Below are positions 25,807 through 35,334 of a stretch of 64,000 nt of DNA, one piece after another. The position numbers and the translations under genes are program-made. The notes under the pieces are model-generated. The model did not search any database. It had not been told where the DNA came from and worked only from the letters and a program-made list of their open reading frames with translations. This DNA is from Rhizobium sp. (GTDB taxonomy: Bacteria > Pseudomonadota > Alphaproteobacteria > Rhizobiales > Rhizobiaceae), in contig DPXQ01000173.1 of assembly GCA_003527225.1 (NCBI GenBank), positions 1-64,000 on the forward strand, written 5' to 3'. The number at the start of each line of letters is the position of its first letter. Position 1 is the first letter of the stretch.

Positions 25807-27412
25807 TTATCTTGGCCCCAAAACCGCATCCTCGCCATGTTCCGAACCCTGGATTAAACAAACCATAGAGCGCAGAAAGCACTGATAGCGCCAGAAGTAT
25901 CGAGAAGCCAGGGAACGCATCGATCAACAGATACGATCCAATAAGAAGGGCTACGACCGTCGACATTATCCATAGAGTCTTTCGAAGCTGGATGTCCAAC
26001 CCGATACGAACACAAGCGAACAAGAATACAATGCTCGTCGAAACAACGATGAGGAGGCTACTATAGTGCGTCGGCATTCTATATCCGGTTTCGAGGTTCG
26101 GACTAATCCGTCCATGTAGGACTGAGGACATGTCGCTGATCAACCACACAGCGATGTTCCGACTAGCTGATGTGAGATAAGAGCTTTGGCCCTTCATGCA
26201 TATAGCGACCATGATACCCAACGCAGTGCATCGGAAAATCCCACTCATGGTTTTGAAGGCGATCTCGTTGATCTCGCAAAGTTGATGTCCATGTGTCCGA
26301 AGTTTCAGTTTCCTCGTAATTGTCGAGAAATCATGGGCGATGGTGTAGAGCAGAATTAGGCCAACAAAGAAAATATAAAAGCAAATCGCCATATACGAGT
26401 AGGCGAGGCCTGTAAAAATGATCTCCTCAGGCACAGATATGATGTCCGGGCGCACGATCGCTATTTTACCCCAATCTATCGCATAGTCGCCTCCACCTTT
26501 CATCAATGGAAGAAGACACACTTCGACCCACTGGATCACTCCCGCGAATACGATACAAACAAGAAAAACAGCCCAGTAAGTGAAGGAAGAACTTGCGACA
26601 ATGCGCGCCCATCCGTTCAGGCTTTCGACCTGATCGCGTGGCGCTCCAACCGTAAAGCGCCCCTCAGATTTCCAAAAGACGAGAAGGTCTATCGTAAAAG
26701 CCAGAAACAGCGGCAGCACCACCAGGAAAACGAAAGTCCAGTTCGGCGCCCAAAGAAATCCGACCTGCTTTGCGACTCCGTCCATCCGTTCGACATTTGC
26801 GCTGTGAATACCAGTCACATAGGACAAAAAGCCAAGGGCGGTGGCGCCCGCAAATACCGCTGCGGGCAGGTTCAACGGGGATCCCTTGCTGAAGAGCGCC
26901 TCAGATCTCATCGCCAGCCCGAAAGGACGGATTTTTCCACCGGTGGCATGGGCAAATTGCACCAGTCCTGTCGCGGACTCGAGGCCGTCGATCCCGATTG
27001 CGGCGGGTGCCAAATCCCGGCCTTCGAATGGCGTACTTCCCGTGTCCCGCTTCCCGTAGCGCCTCTTGACCGTCAGTCGAGCTTGCGCCGCGCTCAGTTC
27101 CATCTGCCATTCGCTGGTTGCGGCCGGATCATCGCATCCGAAAATCCTCGCTAGCCACCGGATGTTGGCGGTGCTGATTCCTTTGTCATTTTCCTGGAAC
27201 CAAAGCTGCACCGTGCGCAAGTCGACCCCGATGCGGTTCGAATCAATTTCCGAAATCGCCGTTGCAAGAAGCTCTGGCGTCCACGGTCCCGCGGGAAATC
27301 CATCGCTTCCTAAAGGCCGTCCCGCTCCCGCGGCGGCCAATCGTTTGAAGAGTTCTTTGAAATCGCTCCCGTCCTTCGGCGGCGGGAGAAAAAACTTTCC
27401 ATTGTTCAACAA
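25796..27412 (-). CDS. Membrane protein with N-terminal HTH-like region (RcgA-like)
   Basis: A 538-residue protein. Residues 1-110 are soluble and contain a possible helix-turn-helix (DLRTVQLWFQEN, then TANIRWLARIFGCDDP); then come about eight membrane helices. The layout agrees with what I know of RcgA-family proteins, reported to be required for conjugation of rhizobial plasmids; I could not align it, so this is tentative. It lies next to the virD4/virB locus, which fits. A run of 5-base repeats sits 19 bases before its start. It is coexpressed with the hydrolase downstream. Confidence 0.5.
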   Translation of the reverse strand: MLNNGKFFLPPPKDGSDFKELFKRLAAAGAGRPLGSDGFPAGPWTPELLATAISEIDSNRIGVDLRTVQLWFQENDKGISTANIRWLARIFGCDDPAATSEWQMELSAAQARLTVKRRYGKRDTGSTPFEGRDLAPAAIGIDGLESATGLVQFAHATGGKIRPFGLAMRSEALFSKGSPLNLPAAVFAGATALGFLSYVTGIHSANVERMDGVAKQVGFLWAPNWTFVFLVVLPLFLAFTIDLLVFWKSEGRFTVGAPRDQVESLNGWARIVASSSFTYWAVFLVCIVFAGVIQWVEVCLLPLMKGGGDYAIDWGKIAIVRPDIISVPEEIIFTGLAYSYMAICFYIFFVGLILLYTIAHDFSTITRKLKLRTHGHQLCEINEIAFKTMSGIFRCTALGIMVAICMKGQSSYLTSASRNIAVWLISDMSSVLHGRISPNLETGYRMPTHYSSLLIVVSTSIVFLFACVRIGLDIQLRKTLWIMSTVVALLIGSYLLIDAFPGFSILLALSVLSALYGLFNPGFGTWRGCGFGAKINVS

Positions 27413-27430
27413 GGACTTATCGCCTCGCGT

Positions 27431-27465
27431 TTCGTTTCGTTTCGCTCGATTTCGTGTCGTGTCGT
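27431..27465. repeat. Seven imperfect 5-base repeats
   Basis: TTCGT-TTCGT-TTCGC-TCGAT-TTCGT-GTCGT-GTCGT on the plus strand (ACGAA/ACGAC on the coding strand of the RcgA-like gene), ending 19 bases from its start codon. Spacing between promoter and start would change with copy number. Confidence 0.6.
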
Positions 27466-27609
27466 GGCTTCGCCTCCAAAAAGAGGCGTAGTCCCAAAGC
27501 GCTGGATACCCACGACGCTGCGGGACGATCGCGCCGCGCCGGCGGTATGTGACAGATGATTGTGTTTTCTCGTGGTCCTAAACTCTGAATATTCAAGGAG
27601 GCGAAGTGA

Positions 27610-28383
27610 ATGATGGAACGGCATGTGGATAAGCCTCTGCTCGGGCAGACAATCCTGGTCACCGGCGCCTCCGGCGGCATAGGGGCGGCTATTGTCGAGC
27701 GCGTCGCCCTGGAGGGCGGACGGCCGATCATTCATTATTGCCAGGACGAGCATAAGGCGGAGACACTGTTAGACCGGATCGACGGCAACGGCCTTCTTCT
27801 TCAAGCCGATCTGTCTGACGTCGACGGCCCGTTCGAACTATGGCGGAAAGCCGTCGACTATGCTGGCCGTGTTCACGGCCTCGTCAACAATGCCGGCATC
27901 CGTACCGAAATCTCCATTGAAAGTCCGCCCGGAGAATGGAGAGCGGCGTGGCAGAACGAGTTCCAGGTTAATTTTTTCGCCGCCGCCGATCTTTGCAAGG
28001 AAGCCCTCCAGCATTTCAGAACCGAAGGGGGAGGGCGCATTGTGAACATAGCCAGCCGGGCCGGACAGCGCGGGAGCGCGTCCGATTCCATCCCCTATGG
28101 TGCTGCGAACGCGGCAATGATCAATCTCACCAAATCTATCGCCCGCAGTTTTGGTCGCGAGGGCGCATCCGCGGTGTGTATCGCACCAGGGCTGGTTCGA
28201 ACAGGCATGGCTGAACACTACATTGCGGCGCAAAGCAGGGAGGCGGCGATGGGCGAGATACCGGTGGGCGATATGGCCGAGCCCAGAGAAGTTGCGGAAC
28301 TTGTCGCCTTCGTGCTGCGCTATGGCCAGGACTCGCTAAACGGCGCGACGCTTGACGTCAACGGCGGCAGTCACATTCGTTGA
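27610..28383 (+). CDS. SDR-family oxidoreductase with altered active site
   Basis: A 257-residue short-chain dehydrogenase/reductase. The cofactor motif TGASGGIG and NNAG are present, as is the catalytic Tyr (SIPYGAANAAM), but the Lys of the Y-x-x-x-K motif is Asn. The C-terminus DSLNGATLDVNGG is typical. The acidic or basic residue that fixes NAD versus NADP is not clear. AAGGAGG lies 8 bases before the ATG at 27610. It stands between the RcgA-like gene and the conjugation locus with no obvious partner. Without the Lys, ordinary hydride transfer would be impaired. Confidence 0.85.
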   Translation: MMERHVDKPLLGQTILVTGASGGIGAAIVERVALEGGRPIIHYCQDEHKAETLLDRIDGNGLLLQADLSDVDGPFELWRKAVDYAGRVHGLVNNAGIRTEISIESPPGEWRAAWQNEFQVNFFAAADLCKEALQHFRTEGGGRIVNIASRAGQRGSASDSIPYGAANAAMINLTKSIARSFGREGASAVCIAPGLVRTGMAEHYIAAQSREAAMGEIPVGDMAEPREVAELVAFVLRYGQDSLNGATLDVNGGSHIR

Positions 28384-28466
28384 TCCAAAGGCTTCGTCGC
28401 CGCTATGGGGACAAAGGTACTGTGGCGGTCCGTCTCTATCGGTGGCGATATGCGACACGGGTGGAG

Positions 28467-30581
28467 CTATCTATCGGAAAAGGCCGACGCTATCTCTTTC
28501 TGGACCTTTTTGGCCGCCCGCTTCTTCGCGGGTGCGTTTTCGAGGAAGGTCAGGATTTTCTCCAGCGACTTTTCCGCGTCGGTCCTTCGCTGGGCGCTTC
28601 TTTTCATGGCAGATTTGAAGTCCGGCCCGCCGGCGGGTGCATCCGTGATAGCCGATCCCTCGCGATGTTCTGATTGATGTGGAGCCGGCGCGGGTTCCAA
28701 GAGAACTTCAGGATTCCTAGTCGTCGACGACGTCGCGGCGGCCGAACACCTTGCGGCAAACTTCGCTCCGGCAGTTGCAAGAGTGGGGCCGTCTGCGGAT
28801 GCATTGCTCTCGAGAGCCAATTCGGAGAAAGGCGTTGCGGTTCCGACGATCGATTGCGCTTTTTGCGCCCGGACGCGCAACCACGCCCGCCTTATCAACT
28901 CGCCGTCAGCATAGTAGAAATTGCGCACGCCGAAGATCGGCTGCTGATTGCGCAGCTTAATGACGCATCGGGTCTCGTTCATTGCACCAAGCTCGTCGGG
29001 CCGCATGAGGGGGCGCATCGTGGTCTTGTGCGACATGGTGGCGCCCTTGCGATCGAAGAGGGTGATACCTGTCGAAACCGCCTTGTCGACCGTCACCTCC
29101 TTCCGTTCGCCGAGGAGCTGCGAGACATAGCGCTGATCCTCCGGGTCCTGGGCGCCGAGGAAGATTTGTGCGCGTGCCGAATTCACCAGCGTCTGCCGGC
29201 CCTCTCGTGTGTAGACGTTGTCGATCGAGCGCAGGGACTGGACGAAGAACCAGCAAGGAATACCATAACCGCCGAGGACAGTGGCAACGTTCAGGGCGTT
29301 TTCCAGCTTGCCGAGGTTCTGGAATTCATCGAGCAGCACCAGCACGCGGCGTTCGCCGCGCTTCATCATGTTGCGGGACATGTAGTCCATGAACTGAACC
29401 ATCAGCACGTTGAAGATCGGCCCGATCGAAGCGATCTGCTGGATACGGAAATCCAGATAGAGGCTCATGTTTTCGCGCCGCATCGCCCGGATGTCGAAGG
29501 TCGACCGCGCCGTCGCACGTAGGATTCGGTTATTCTTGAACGGCCGCACGGCGGCGGCGAGCGATCCATAGACGCCGTCGAACTGTTTGCTGGCCATGAC
29601 GGCGAAACGGGCAAGGGTGGTATAGGTAAAGGAGCTGATCCACGCGGCGCGAAGCTCAGGATTGGCAACTTCCCCCAGCCATTCGCGCAGCGGCTGATCG
29701 CCACCCTCGACGACATTGAGGACGGTTCCGAGATTCTTGTCCTTATCGAGAATATCGGGGTTTTCCAGCACCCAGGATGTGACGCCGGCAAACAGCGCGC
29801 GAGCATCGGAGATCCAGTAAGCATCGCCCTTCGGTGTCGGCAGCAGAGCGGTCGCGATCGAGTTGATGTCGATATCGCGCTGGTCCGGATCGATGGCCAC
29901 GAAATCCAGCGGATTATAGCATTCGGTGTCGCCATTCTCATCCGCCGGAGAGAACCGCAGCACGCGCGAGAATTTTGAGCGATAGCCGGCCGTCGCCTCA
30001 TAGGTCTCGCCGCGCATGTCGAGCACGACGATGCTATCAGGCCAGAGCAGGCAATTCGGAACGATCAGTGAGGCGCCCTTACCCGATCGCGGCGGGCCGA
30101 TGACGAACCCGCCGACGTCATCGCCATCGATCCAGAGCTTCTTGCCGCCGAACAGCATGGGCTTCAAGAACCGCCGCCGGCCGGACCCGCGCTGCGTGAA
30201 GCCACCCGGAACCTTGATCAGGCTACCACCGATCCGGCCGACGAACACGCCGCCCGTCCGGGTAAGCCCGAGGGTCCGCGCTTCCAGCGGGCTCAGAAAC
30301 CGCGCGTCCGTCGATTTCTTCCTGCCGGTCATCGCGGTGATGAGCATTGCGAAGCCAGCAACCGCGCCAGCGCAAGCCGCAATCGCAGGCCGATGCCAGT
30401 CGCCGGTGGCGAGGTCGAGACGCGCCGCTCGATAAGATGCGAGCATATCGTCCTGCAGCGCCTGGAACATCCAGGTCGAGTTGTCGAAGGCGTAATAGAG
30501 GCCGGCATAGGCAAGCGAGGAGACGAAGGCCGCCATCGCAGCCGCGATCACCAGTCCGAACAGCAGGATCGCCGGGTTCAC
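28467..30581 (-). CDS. virD4: Type IV coupling protein VirD4/TraG
   Basis: A 704-residue ATPase of the inner membrane that recruits the relaxase-DNA complex to the secretion channel. Two N-terminal membrane helices (FGLVIAAAMAAFVSSLAYAG and AACAGAVAGFAMLITAMTG) precede Walker A (GPPRSGKGASL, near residue 160) and Walker B (RVLVLLDEFQNLG, near residue 410). The C-terminal 110 residues are low-complexity and Lys-rich, a substrate-contact tail in other members. It overlaps virB11 by four bases (ATGA) and closes the long virB operon. No relaxase gene is visible in the window. Confidence 0.93.
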   Translation of the reverse strand: MNPAILLFGLVIAAAMAAFVSSLAYAGLYYAFDNSTWMFQALQDDMLASYRAARLDLATGDWHRPAIAACAGAVAGFAMLITAMTGRKKSTDARFLSPLEARTLGLTRTGGVFVGRIGGSLIKVPGGFTQRGSGRRRFLKPMLFGGKKLWIDGDDVGGFVIGPPRSGKGASLIVPNCLLWPDSIVVLDMRGETYEATAGYRSKFSRVLRFSPADENGDTECYNPLDFVAIDPDQRDIDINSIATALLPTPKGDAYWISDARALFAGVTSWVLENPDILDKDKNLGTVLNVVEGGDQPLREWLGEVANPELRAAWISSFTYTTLARFAVMASKQFDGVYGSLAAAVRPFKNNRILRATARSTFDIRAMRRENMSLYLDFRIQQIASIGPIFNVLMVQFMDYMSRNMMKRGERRVLVLLDEFQNLGKLENALNVATVLGGYGIPCWFFVQSLRSIDNVYTREGRQTLVNSARAQIFLGAQDPEDQRYVSQLLGERKEVTVDKAVSTGITLFDRKGATMSHKTTMRPLMRPDELGAMNETRCVIKLRNQQPIFGVRNFYYADGELIRRAWLRVRAQKAQSIVGTATPFSELALESNASADGPTLATAGAKFAARCSAAATSSTTRNPEVLLEPAPAPHQSEHREGSAITDAPAGGPDFKSAMKRSAQRRTDAEKSLEKILTFLENAPAKKRAAKKVQKEIASAFSDR

Positions 30582-31576
30582 AGCACGTCCCCCTTGGTGA
30601 AGACGATCTCGGACACGACGCGCCGTCCGTCCGGGAACCTATGAAGCTGTACAACCACCGGGATCACTTCCTTCAGATAGTCGATGATTTCGTGCTTCTG
30701 CAGCCGAACGCCACTTTGCATGACCATCAATGCCAGACGGTCATAGGCGTCGCGTGCGGAATTGGCATGGACCGTGGTCAACGAGCCGGGATGTCCGGTA
30801 TTGATCGCCTGGAGGAAGGAGAAAGCCTCCTCGCCGCGAAGCTCGCCGAGCATCACCCGATCCGGCCGCATGCGCAGCGACGCTTCCAGCAATTGCTGTG
30901 GCGTCACCTTGGCCCGACCTTGATCACCCTTCGATGCGAGCAGGGCGACGGTGTTCGGAGTAGGCGGTCTCAGCTCGCGCGTGTCCTCGATCGTCACGAT
31001 GCGTTCCTCATCTGGAACTTCTTTCAGAAGCGCGTTGAGGAAGGTGGATTTGCCGGTCGAGGTGCCCCCCGAGACGGCGATCGAAACCCGTGAGCGCACG
31101 GCCGTCCGGAGAAACTGCATGACATCGACATCGCCCTGCAGCATGGCGGCAAGGGTTTCTTCGGCCGGCGAAAGCCTGAGTTGGCGACCGACGCGTGTGT
31201 CGTCGAAGGCGCCGCGGCTCTTGTAGACGTCCAGGCCGATGTCATGGATGACCTGCTTGCGGATCGAGATCGCGCCGCCGGCAGGTGCGGCCGGCGGCAG
31301 AACGCACTGGAAGCGCTCGCCGGTCGGTAGCGAGGCGGATAGGATGGGATGTTCCTCGTTGACAACCTGGTTGGTGGAGCCCGCCACCCGCTCGCTCAGC
31401 GTCCTGATCCAATCAGCGGTAAACTGCGCGTCGACAACACGTTCCATGCCGGCGACGCCGAGCCGCTCGATGAACACCTCGCCGGGGCGATTGACCGAGA
31501 TTTCGGAGACGCGATCGTCCGAGAGGAATGGCTTCAGCCGCTCCAGGGCTTTGTCGAGAAACGGGAACTGCTTCAT
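30578..31576 (-). CDS. virB11: VirB11 secretion ATPase
   Basis: A 332-residue traffic ATPase that forms a hexamer at the cytoplasmic face and switches the machine between pilus building and DNA transfer. Walker A (SGGTSTGKSTFLNALL, near residue 170), the Asp box (ERIVTIEDTREL) and Walker B-like LGELRGEEAFSFLQ, followed by the His box (GHPGSLTTVHANS), are all present. It overlaps virB10 and virD4 by four bases each. Confidence 0.95.
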   Translation of the reverse strand: MKQFPFLDKALERLKPFLSDDRVSEISVNRPGEVFIERLGVAGMERVVDAQFTADWIRTLSERVAGSTNQVVNEEHPILSASLPTGERFQCVLPPAAPAGGAISIRKQVIHDIGLDVYKSRGAFDDTRVGRQLRLSPAEETLAAMLQGDVDVMQFLRTAVRSRVSIAVSGGTSTGKSTFLNALLKEVPDEERIVTIEDTRELRPPTPNTVALLASKGDQGRAKVTPQQLLEASLRMRPDRVMLGELRGEEAFSFLQAINTGHPGSLTTVHANSARDAYDRLALMVMQSGVRLQKHEIIDYLKEVIPVVVQLHRFPDGRRVVSEIVFTKGDVL

Positions 31577-32991
31577 TTGTAGACCGGCGCTATCGGATAG
31601 TAGGGCGTCGGATCGACATTGCGCCGGATATGGCCACCGCGCTTCAGCCGCATCATCTCCTGCCGGACCGGGTCGGCATAGAAGGCGGAGAAGTCGAGAT
31701 CGCGCCTGAGATAGACGATGATCGACTCGCCCTGCGCGACATAGATCGTCGGCGGGATCTTCGAGCTTTCCTTGAAGGCTTCGTTGGCGATGTCCTGGAG
31801 GACGGCCGACGATTTCTCGGCGGCGATCGAGCGGGCTTCAGCAGCCGTACGGCTCGGCTCGGTGGTGATCGTCGTCACCGCGCCGGTGATCGGATCGACC
31901 GTGGAGATCGAGCGAGCGCTTTCCGCGGCGGTATCGCCCAGCGCCGAGACATATTCGGCCGCGCCCCCGATCACCGACAGCATGATCGCCGACCCGAAAC
32001 GCTCCCAGAAATGCGTGTCGATTTCACCGGTGAGCCCGGCGCGACCGAGACGATCGGCGCCAGGGGAGGCAATCTCGACGGAGACGCCGTCCGAGCGGAT
32101 GACACGGGACCAGACGATGAAGATGCGCTTCTGGCCGCGTGCCAGGCCGGACTTGTATTCCCCGACCAGCCGCGAGCCCTTCGGAATGAGGATGCGGCCG
32201 CCATCGAGAGAGCGGACATCCTCGCGCACGACGGCGCGCACCATGCCGGGCAGGTCGGTGTTGATCGCCGTCTCGAGGAAGCCACGGATCATGGTGCCTT
32301 GGGCGACCAGCGCATCCTTTCGGTCGAAGCGGGTCGCCTTGACGATGCCTGCCGTCTGCTTTTCCGACTGGGCGAGGAACGCCTTGTTGGCATCGCTTTC
32401 CGCGCCGGGGACCGCGACGAGCTGGCCATCGTCGGCGATGGTCACCGCCTGGTCGCCGGACAGCGTCTCCCGGTTCGAGCCGTCGAGGACGATTTGCTCT
32501 GAGCGTAGCCGCTCCCACCGCGCCTTTTCCTCATCCGCCAGCCGTTTGGCCTCCAGCTCTGCGAGACGGGCATTTTCTTCCGCGCGCCGGCGAGCCTCTT
32601 CCATCCGTAGCCGCTCTTCCTCGGCCTTGCGGCGCGCTTCCTCGATCTGCCGCAGCTTTTCGAGATCGTCCCCCTGGTTGACGGTGACATCGACATCGGC
32701 GGAATCCACCGGCTTCTTCTCCGCGACGGGAATCTGCACGAGGTTGGGATCGGCGGCCTGCTTCACCGGCTCGTCAGGGAAATCACGAATGCTGGAGTTC
32801 GAGGTCTCGAAGCTCTCGCCGCTGCCTTCGGATAGGCTGGGATTCTGTGGTCCGGCCGGCCAGTTGACGTAAGCCAGGACGCCCACCCCGACGACGAGCA
32901 GGACCGGAAGGGCCAGCTTGCCGAGGCGACCATTGCGGTCGCTTGCCACGCTGCTTTGCCCATCGAGATGGTCGAAGTCGATTTTGCTCAC
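31573..32991 (-). CDS. virB10: VirB10 channel protein
   Basis: A 472-residue protein that spans both membranes. One N-terminal membrane helix ([19 protein letters not shown]) precedes a Pro/Glu-rich and coiled-coil region ([20 protein letters not shown]) and the C-terminal TrbI/VirB10 domain ([35 protein letters not shown], GFxxERFGSA-like [16 protein letters not shown]). It forms the outer-membrane channel with VirB7 and VirB9. It overlaps both neighbours by four bases. Confidence 0.95.
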   Translation of the reverse strand: MSKIDFDHLDGQSSVASDRNGRLGKLALPVLLVVGVGVLAYVNWPAGPQNPSLSEGSGESFETSNSSIRDFPDEPVKQAADPNLVQIPVAEKKPVDSADVDVTVNQGDDLEKLRQIEEARRKAEEERLRMEEARRRAEENARLAELEAKRLADEEKARWERLRSEQIVLDGSNRETLSGDQAVTIADDGQLVAVPGAESDANKAFLAQSEKQTAGIVKATRFDRKDALVAQGTMIRGFLETAINTDLPGMVRAVVREDVRSLDGGRILIPKGSRLVGEYKSGLARGQKRIFIVWSRVIRSDGVSVEIASPGADRLGRAGLTGEIDTHFWERFGSAIMLSVIGGAAEYVSALGDTAAESARSISTVDPITGAVTTITTEPSRTAAEARSIAAEKSSAVLQDIANEAFKESSKIPPTIYVAQGESIIVYLRRDLDFSAFYADPVRQEMMRLKRGGHIRRNVDPTPYYPIAPVYK

Positions 32992-33773
32992 CGCTGGCGC
33001 TCCTCTTTGTGGCCGAGGCGCTTCGGCCCGTAGGCGTCCTCGACGAGGTCGAAGGATTGGCGATTGGCCTGCCGGTTATAGAGGCAAAGCCACTTGTCGC
33101 CGGCGCGCAGGGTGAACTGCGCCGCGATCTTGTCGACGACCACATATTTGCCTTGCGTGCGAAGGTTGACGAGCGACTCCTGGCGCTTGCCCTCGACCAC
33201 GAAGATTGCGGGGATATCGCCGGGAAATTCCAGATACATATGGGTGCCGTCATCGAAGGCGACGCGCGGCTTCAGGCTCGTGTCGCCCTTGAACACGTAA
33301 TCGTAGTTCAGGCGGTTCGGATCGAGATCCTTCAGCAACGGGTTCTTTGCGCTCTCCTGCGCGGCGGCCAGCAGCCGGGCGTTGACGTCTTCGTCGGGAT
33401 ATTTGAACCGCACCTGGAAGGCGGCGCGCAGGTCGGCGGCGGCGGAACCTTTCAGGAGTAGGGCATAGACGCGCTGGTTCGTGACGATGTTGACGTTCGT
33501 CTCGGCATTTTCGCGCAGGGGCTTCACAAACAGGATGCCGGAGCCCTTCTTCGGCACGATCGACCAGCTGGCGGTATCGCCGGCCGAAATCGTCTCGATC
33601 ACCTCGGAACTGCCCAGCTGGATCATGGTGGAAACACCGAGGCCGGCCGGCACGGTGACGACGGCATTGTTGTTGAAGGTGATGTAGCGGATGCGAGGAT
33701 CGGCCGCGGGCGAGGCGGTCGCGGTGGCGAGCAGCGCGAGCGCTGCGAGGGCGAGAAGGGATTTCTGCATCAT
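32988..33773 (-). CDS. virB9: VirB9 core-complex protein
   Basis: A 261-residue periplasmic protein with a signal peptide ([20 protein letters not shown]) and the VirB9/CagX pattern: an N-terminal domain with [19 protein letters not shown], and a C-terminal domain including [30 protein letters not shown] and the closing [21 protein letters not shown]. It forms the outer ring of the core complex with VirB10 and a VirB7 lipoprotein. Overlaps its neighbours by four bases. Confidence 0.95.
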   Translation of the reverse strand: MMQKSLLALAALALLATATASPAADPRIRYITFNNNAVVTVPAGLGVSTMIQLGSSEVIETISAGDTASWSIVPKKGSGILFVKPLRENAETNVNIVTNQRVYALLLKGSAAADLRAAFQVRFKYPDEDVNARLLAAAQESAKNPLLKDLDPNRLNYDYVFKGDTSLKPRVAFDDGTHMYLEFPGDIPAIFVVEGKRQESLVNLRTQGKYVVVDKIAAQFTLRAGDKWLCLYNRQANRQSFDLVEDAYGPKRLGHKEERQR

Positions 33774-34504
33774 CTCGCCGCCTTGTCCGCCGGCAGGACT
33801 TCCGGCAACGATTCCTGATCACGCCTATATTCGGTGGCTTGGAAGCCGAGTGGATTGTCAAAACGATATTCGTTCTTCAGCGGCGCGGTCGTGTAGCGGA
33901 AGCGAACCACCGAAACCCAATGCTCACGGCGCAGGGTGTTGTCGCGGCGGGTTTCGGTCGAGAAGCGGACGGTTGCTGTCGACGCGTTGAGGAACGAGAC
34001 CGACTTGATGGTGACGGCAATACGCGTATCGCGGCCAAGCAGCTTGTCCTTCGATTGCGGGTTCGACGGCTCAAATTCGTGGCGGAGGTCGGTCGCGGCC
34101 TGTCCCGTCGAATAGAGCTGGGCGAGATCGTAATTGTCTTTGAGCGCCCGCGGGTCGTAGGTCTCACGCGCCCGGATGTAACGGACGATGTTGGCGGTCT
34201 TGATGGCGTCGTTCTCGGAAAGCTTGCTCTCGTTCAGGGAACGGGCGACCTCGACGAAGCCGGTGGTCTTGTCCGCGATCACCACCACGGCCTCGAACTG
34301 CTTCAGGGGAACGAGGAGATTGAGGGCCGACAGGCTAAGGAGCGTGGAAATGCCGGCGACGGTCGCGACCGTCCAGGCGATTTTCCGGGAGCGGCGCTCC
34401 TTGCGATACAGCTCGGCCTCCCAGGAAGCGCCGGCCTTCCAATAGGCACTGAGATCGAGCGGCGGGGTTTCGGGCGGGTTTGCGGCGGCGTCTTCGTTGG
34501 TCAT
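33770..34504 (-). CDS. virB8: VirB8 inner-membrane scaffold protein
   Basis: A 244-residue protein starting at 34504 ([13 protein letters not shown]); the frame extends to 34609 but passes through the operator. One membrane helix ([23 protein letters not shown]) and a periplasmic NTF2-like domain ([55 protein letters not shown]) are typical. VirB8 nucleates assembly. This gene starts the second half of the virB locus, and the palindrome at 34533-34556 just upstream suggests its own promoter. Confidence 0.93.
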   Translation of the reverse strand: MTNEDAAANPPETPPLDLSAYWKAGASWEAELYRKERRSRKIAWTVATVAGISTLLSLSALNLLVPLKQFEAVVVIADKTTGFVEVARSLNESKLSENDAIKTANIVRYIRARETYDPRALKDNYDLAQLYSTGQAATDLRHEFEPSNPQSKDKLLGRDTRIAVTIKSVSFLNASTATVRFSTETRRDNTLRREHWVSVVRFRYTTAPLKNEYRFDNPLGFQATEYRRDQESLPEVLPADKAAR

Positions 34505-34532
34505 CTGGGTATCCGGTGATCGCCGACGGCGA

Positions 34533-34556
34533 AAAAAGAAATTATAGTTTATTCGC
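34533..34556. promoter_or_regulatory. Element operator candidate before virB8
   Basis: Contains TATAGTTTATTCGC, on the minus strand GCGAATAAACTATA, identical over 14 bases to the left half of the palindrome at 42076-42099. It begins 29 bases before the virB8 start. One of six related sites. Confidence 0.6.
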
Positions 34557-34658
34557 TTGGCCGAGCGATCTCCTCTGCCGGGTGGACCGGCGTCAGGATC
34601 AATCCGCAAAGCCTGGGATTAGGGAGCGCTCAGCTCCTCTGTGCAGCGGCTCTAGGTC

Positions 34659-35030
34659 CTAGCTGCACAAGCGCATCAGCGTTTTCTTGGACGCCGTATT
34701 GGAGAAGACGAAGGAGCGATCGTCCTTCACCTCGATCGTGACGGTATCGCGGTCGCCATCGGCCTCATCGGAGCCGGCCTCGATCCACAAGACATCGAGC
34801 GTATAGGCGTTGCCGTCCTGTTTGACGGAAAGCACCTTGCCGGCGGTCTTGTTGGCTCCGATGGCCCTGTCCTCGACATAGATAAATGCGGCGGCCGCGG
34901 CTTCACAGCCGCCTTCGGCGGGCGCGTAGGCCCCGGTCATGACCGGAAGGATTGAACTTTGCGATTGCGCCCGTGCCTCAGCGGGAAACAGCAGGCCGAG
35001 TGCGAGCATCGCCGACACGATTTTCTTCAT
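34659..35030 (-). CDS. Small exported protein within the virB locus
   Basis: A 123-residue protein with a clear signal peptide (MKKIVSAMLALGLLFPAEA, cleavage near ARA-QS) and AGGAGG before the ATG at 35030. The mature part holds two or three Cys (GGCEAAAA and the terminal LMRLCS) and ends in an all-beta-looking region. No VirB family fits; it may be an accessory pilus or entry-exclusion protein by position. It is 16 bases downstream of the 77-residue membrane protein. Confidence 0.6.
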   Translation of the reverse strand: MKKIVSAMLALGLLFPAEARAQSQSSILPVMTGAYAPAEGGCEAAAAAFIYVEDRAIGANKTAGKVLSVKQDGNAYTLDVLWIEAGSDEADGDRDTVTIEVKDDRSFVFSNTASKKTLMRLCS

Positions 35031-35046
35031 TCTCAAGCCTCCTTGT

Positions 35047-35280
35047 TCAGAAACCGAACAATGCGCCGAGGCTTTGAGCATAGCCGGCGAGCGTGTTGTA
35101 GAGATCGATGCAATATTCCGCGAACGGCTTGAAGAAGATGACCGCAAGGATGAATACCAGATAGCCGAAACCGCCGCCCTTTTTGGATTCTGCGCGAGCG
35201 TGTTCCGCAGCTTCTTCGTTGATCTGCGCCTGCTGATGTACGGCCGCCTGATAGCGACGGGGATCATTCCAAGGGTGCAT
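35047..35280 (-). CDS. Small single-pass membrane protein
   Basis: A 77-residue protein with AGGAGG six bases before its ATG. The N-terminal half is hydrophilic (QQAQINEEAAEHARAES), followed by one membrane helix (GYLVFILAVIFFKPFAEYCI) and a short tail. It sits between virB6 and virB8, right after the palindrome at 35292-35315, so it may open a separate transcript. No family recognised. Confidence 0.6.
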   Translation of the reverse strand: MHPWNDPRRYQAAVHQQAQINEEAAEHARAESKKGGGFGYLVFILAVIFFKPFAEYCIDLYNTLAGYAQSLGALFGF

Positions 35281-35291
35281 TCAAGCCTCCT

Positions 35292-35315
35292 TCATATAAA
35301 CTATATTTAACGAGC
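35292..35315. promoter_or_regulatory. Element operator candidate after virB6
   Basis: Contains ATAAACTATATTTAACGAGC. It lies between the end of virB6 and the start (35280) of the small membrane protein gene, suggesting an internal promoter under the same regulator as virB1 and virB8. Confidence 0.6.
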
Positions 35316-35334
35316 AATGACCTGTCTGGCCAGC

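Noticed and set aside
28674..29522. A 282-codon plus-strand frame inside virD4
   Set aside because: Antisense mirror of the conserved ATPase region of virD4; no ribosome site and no motif.
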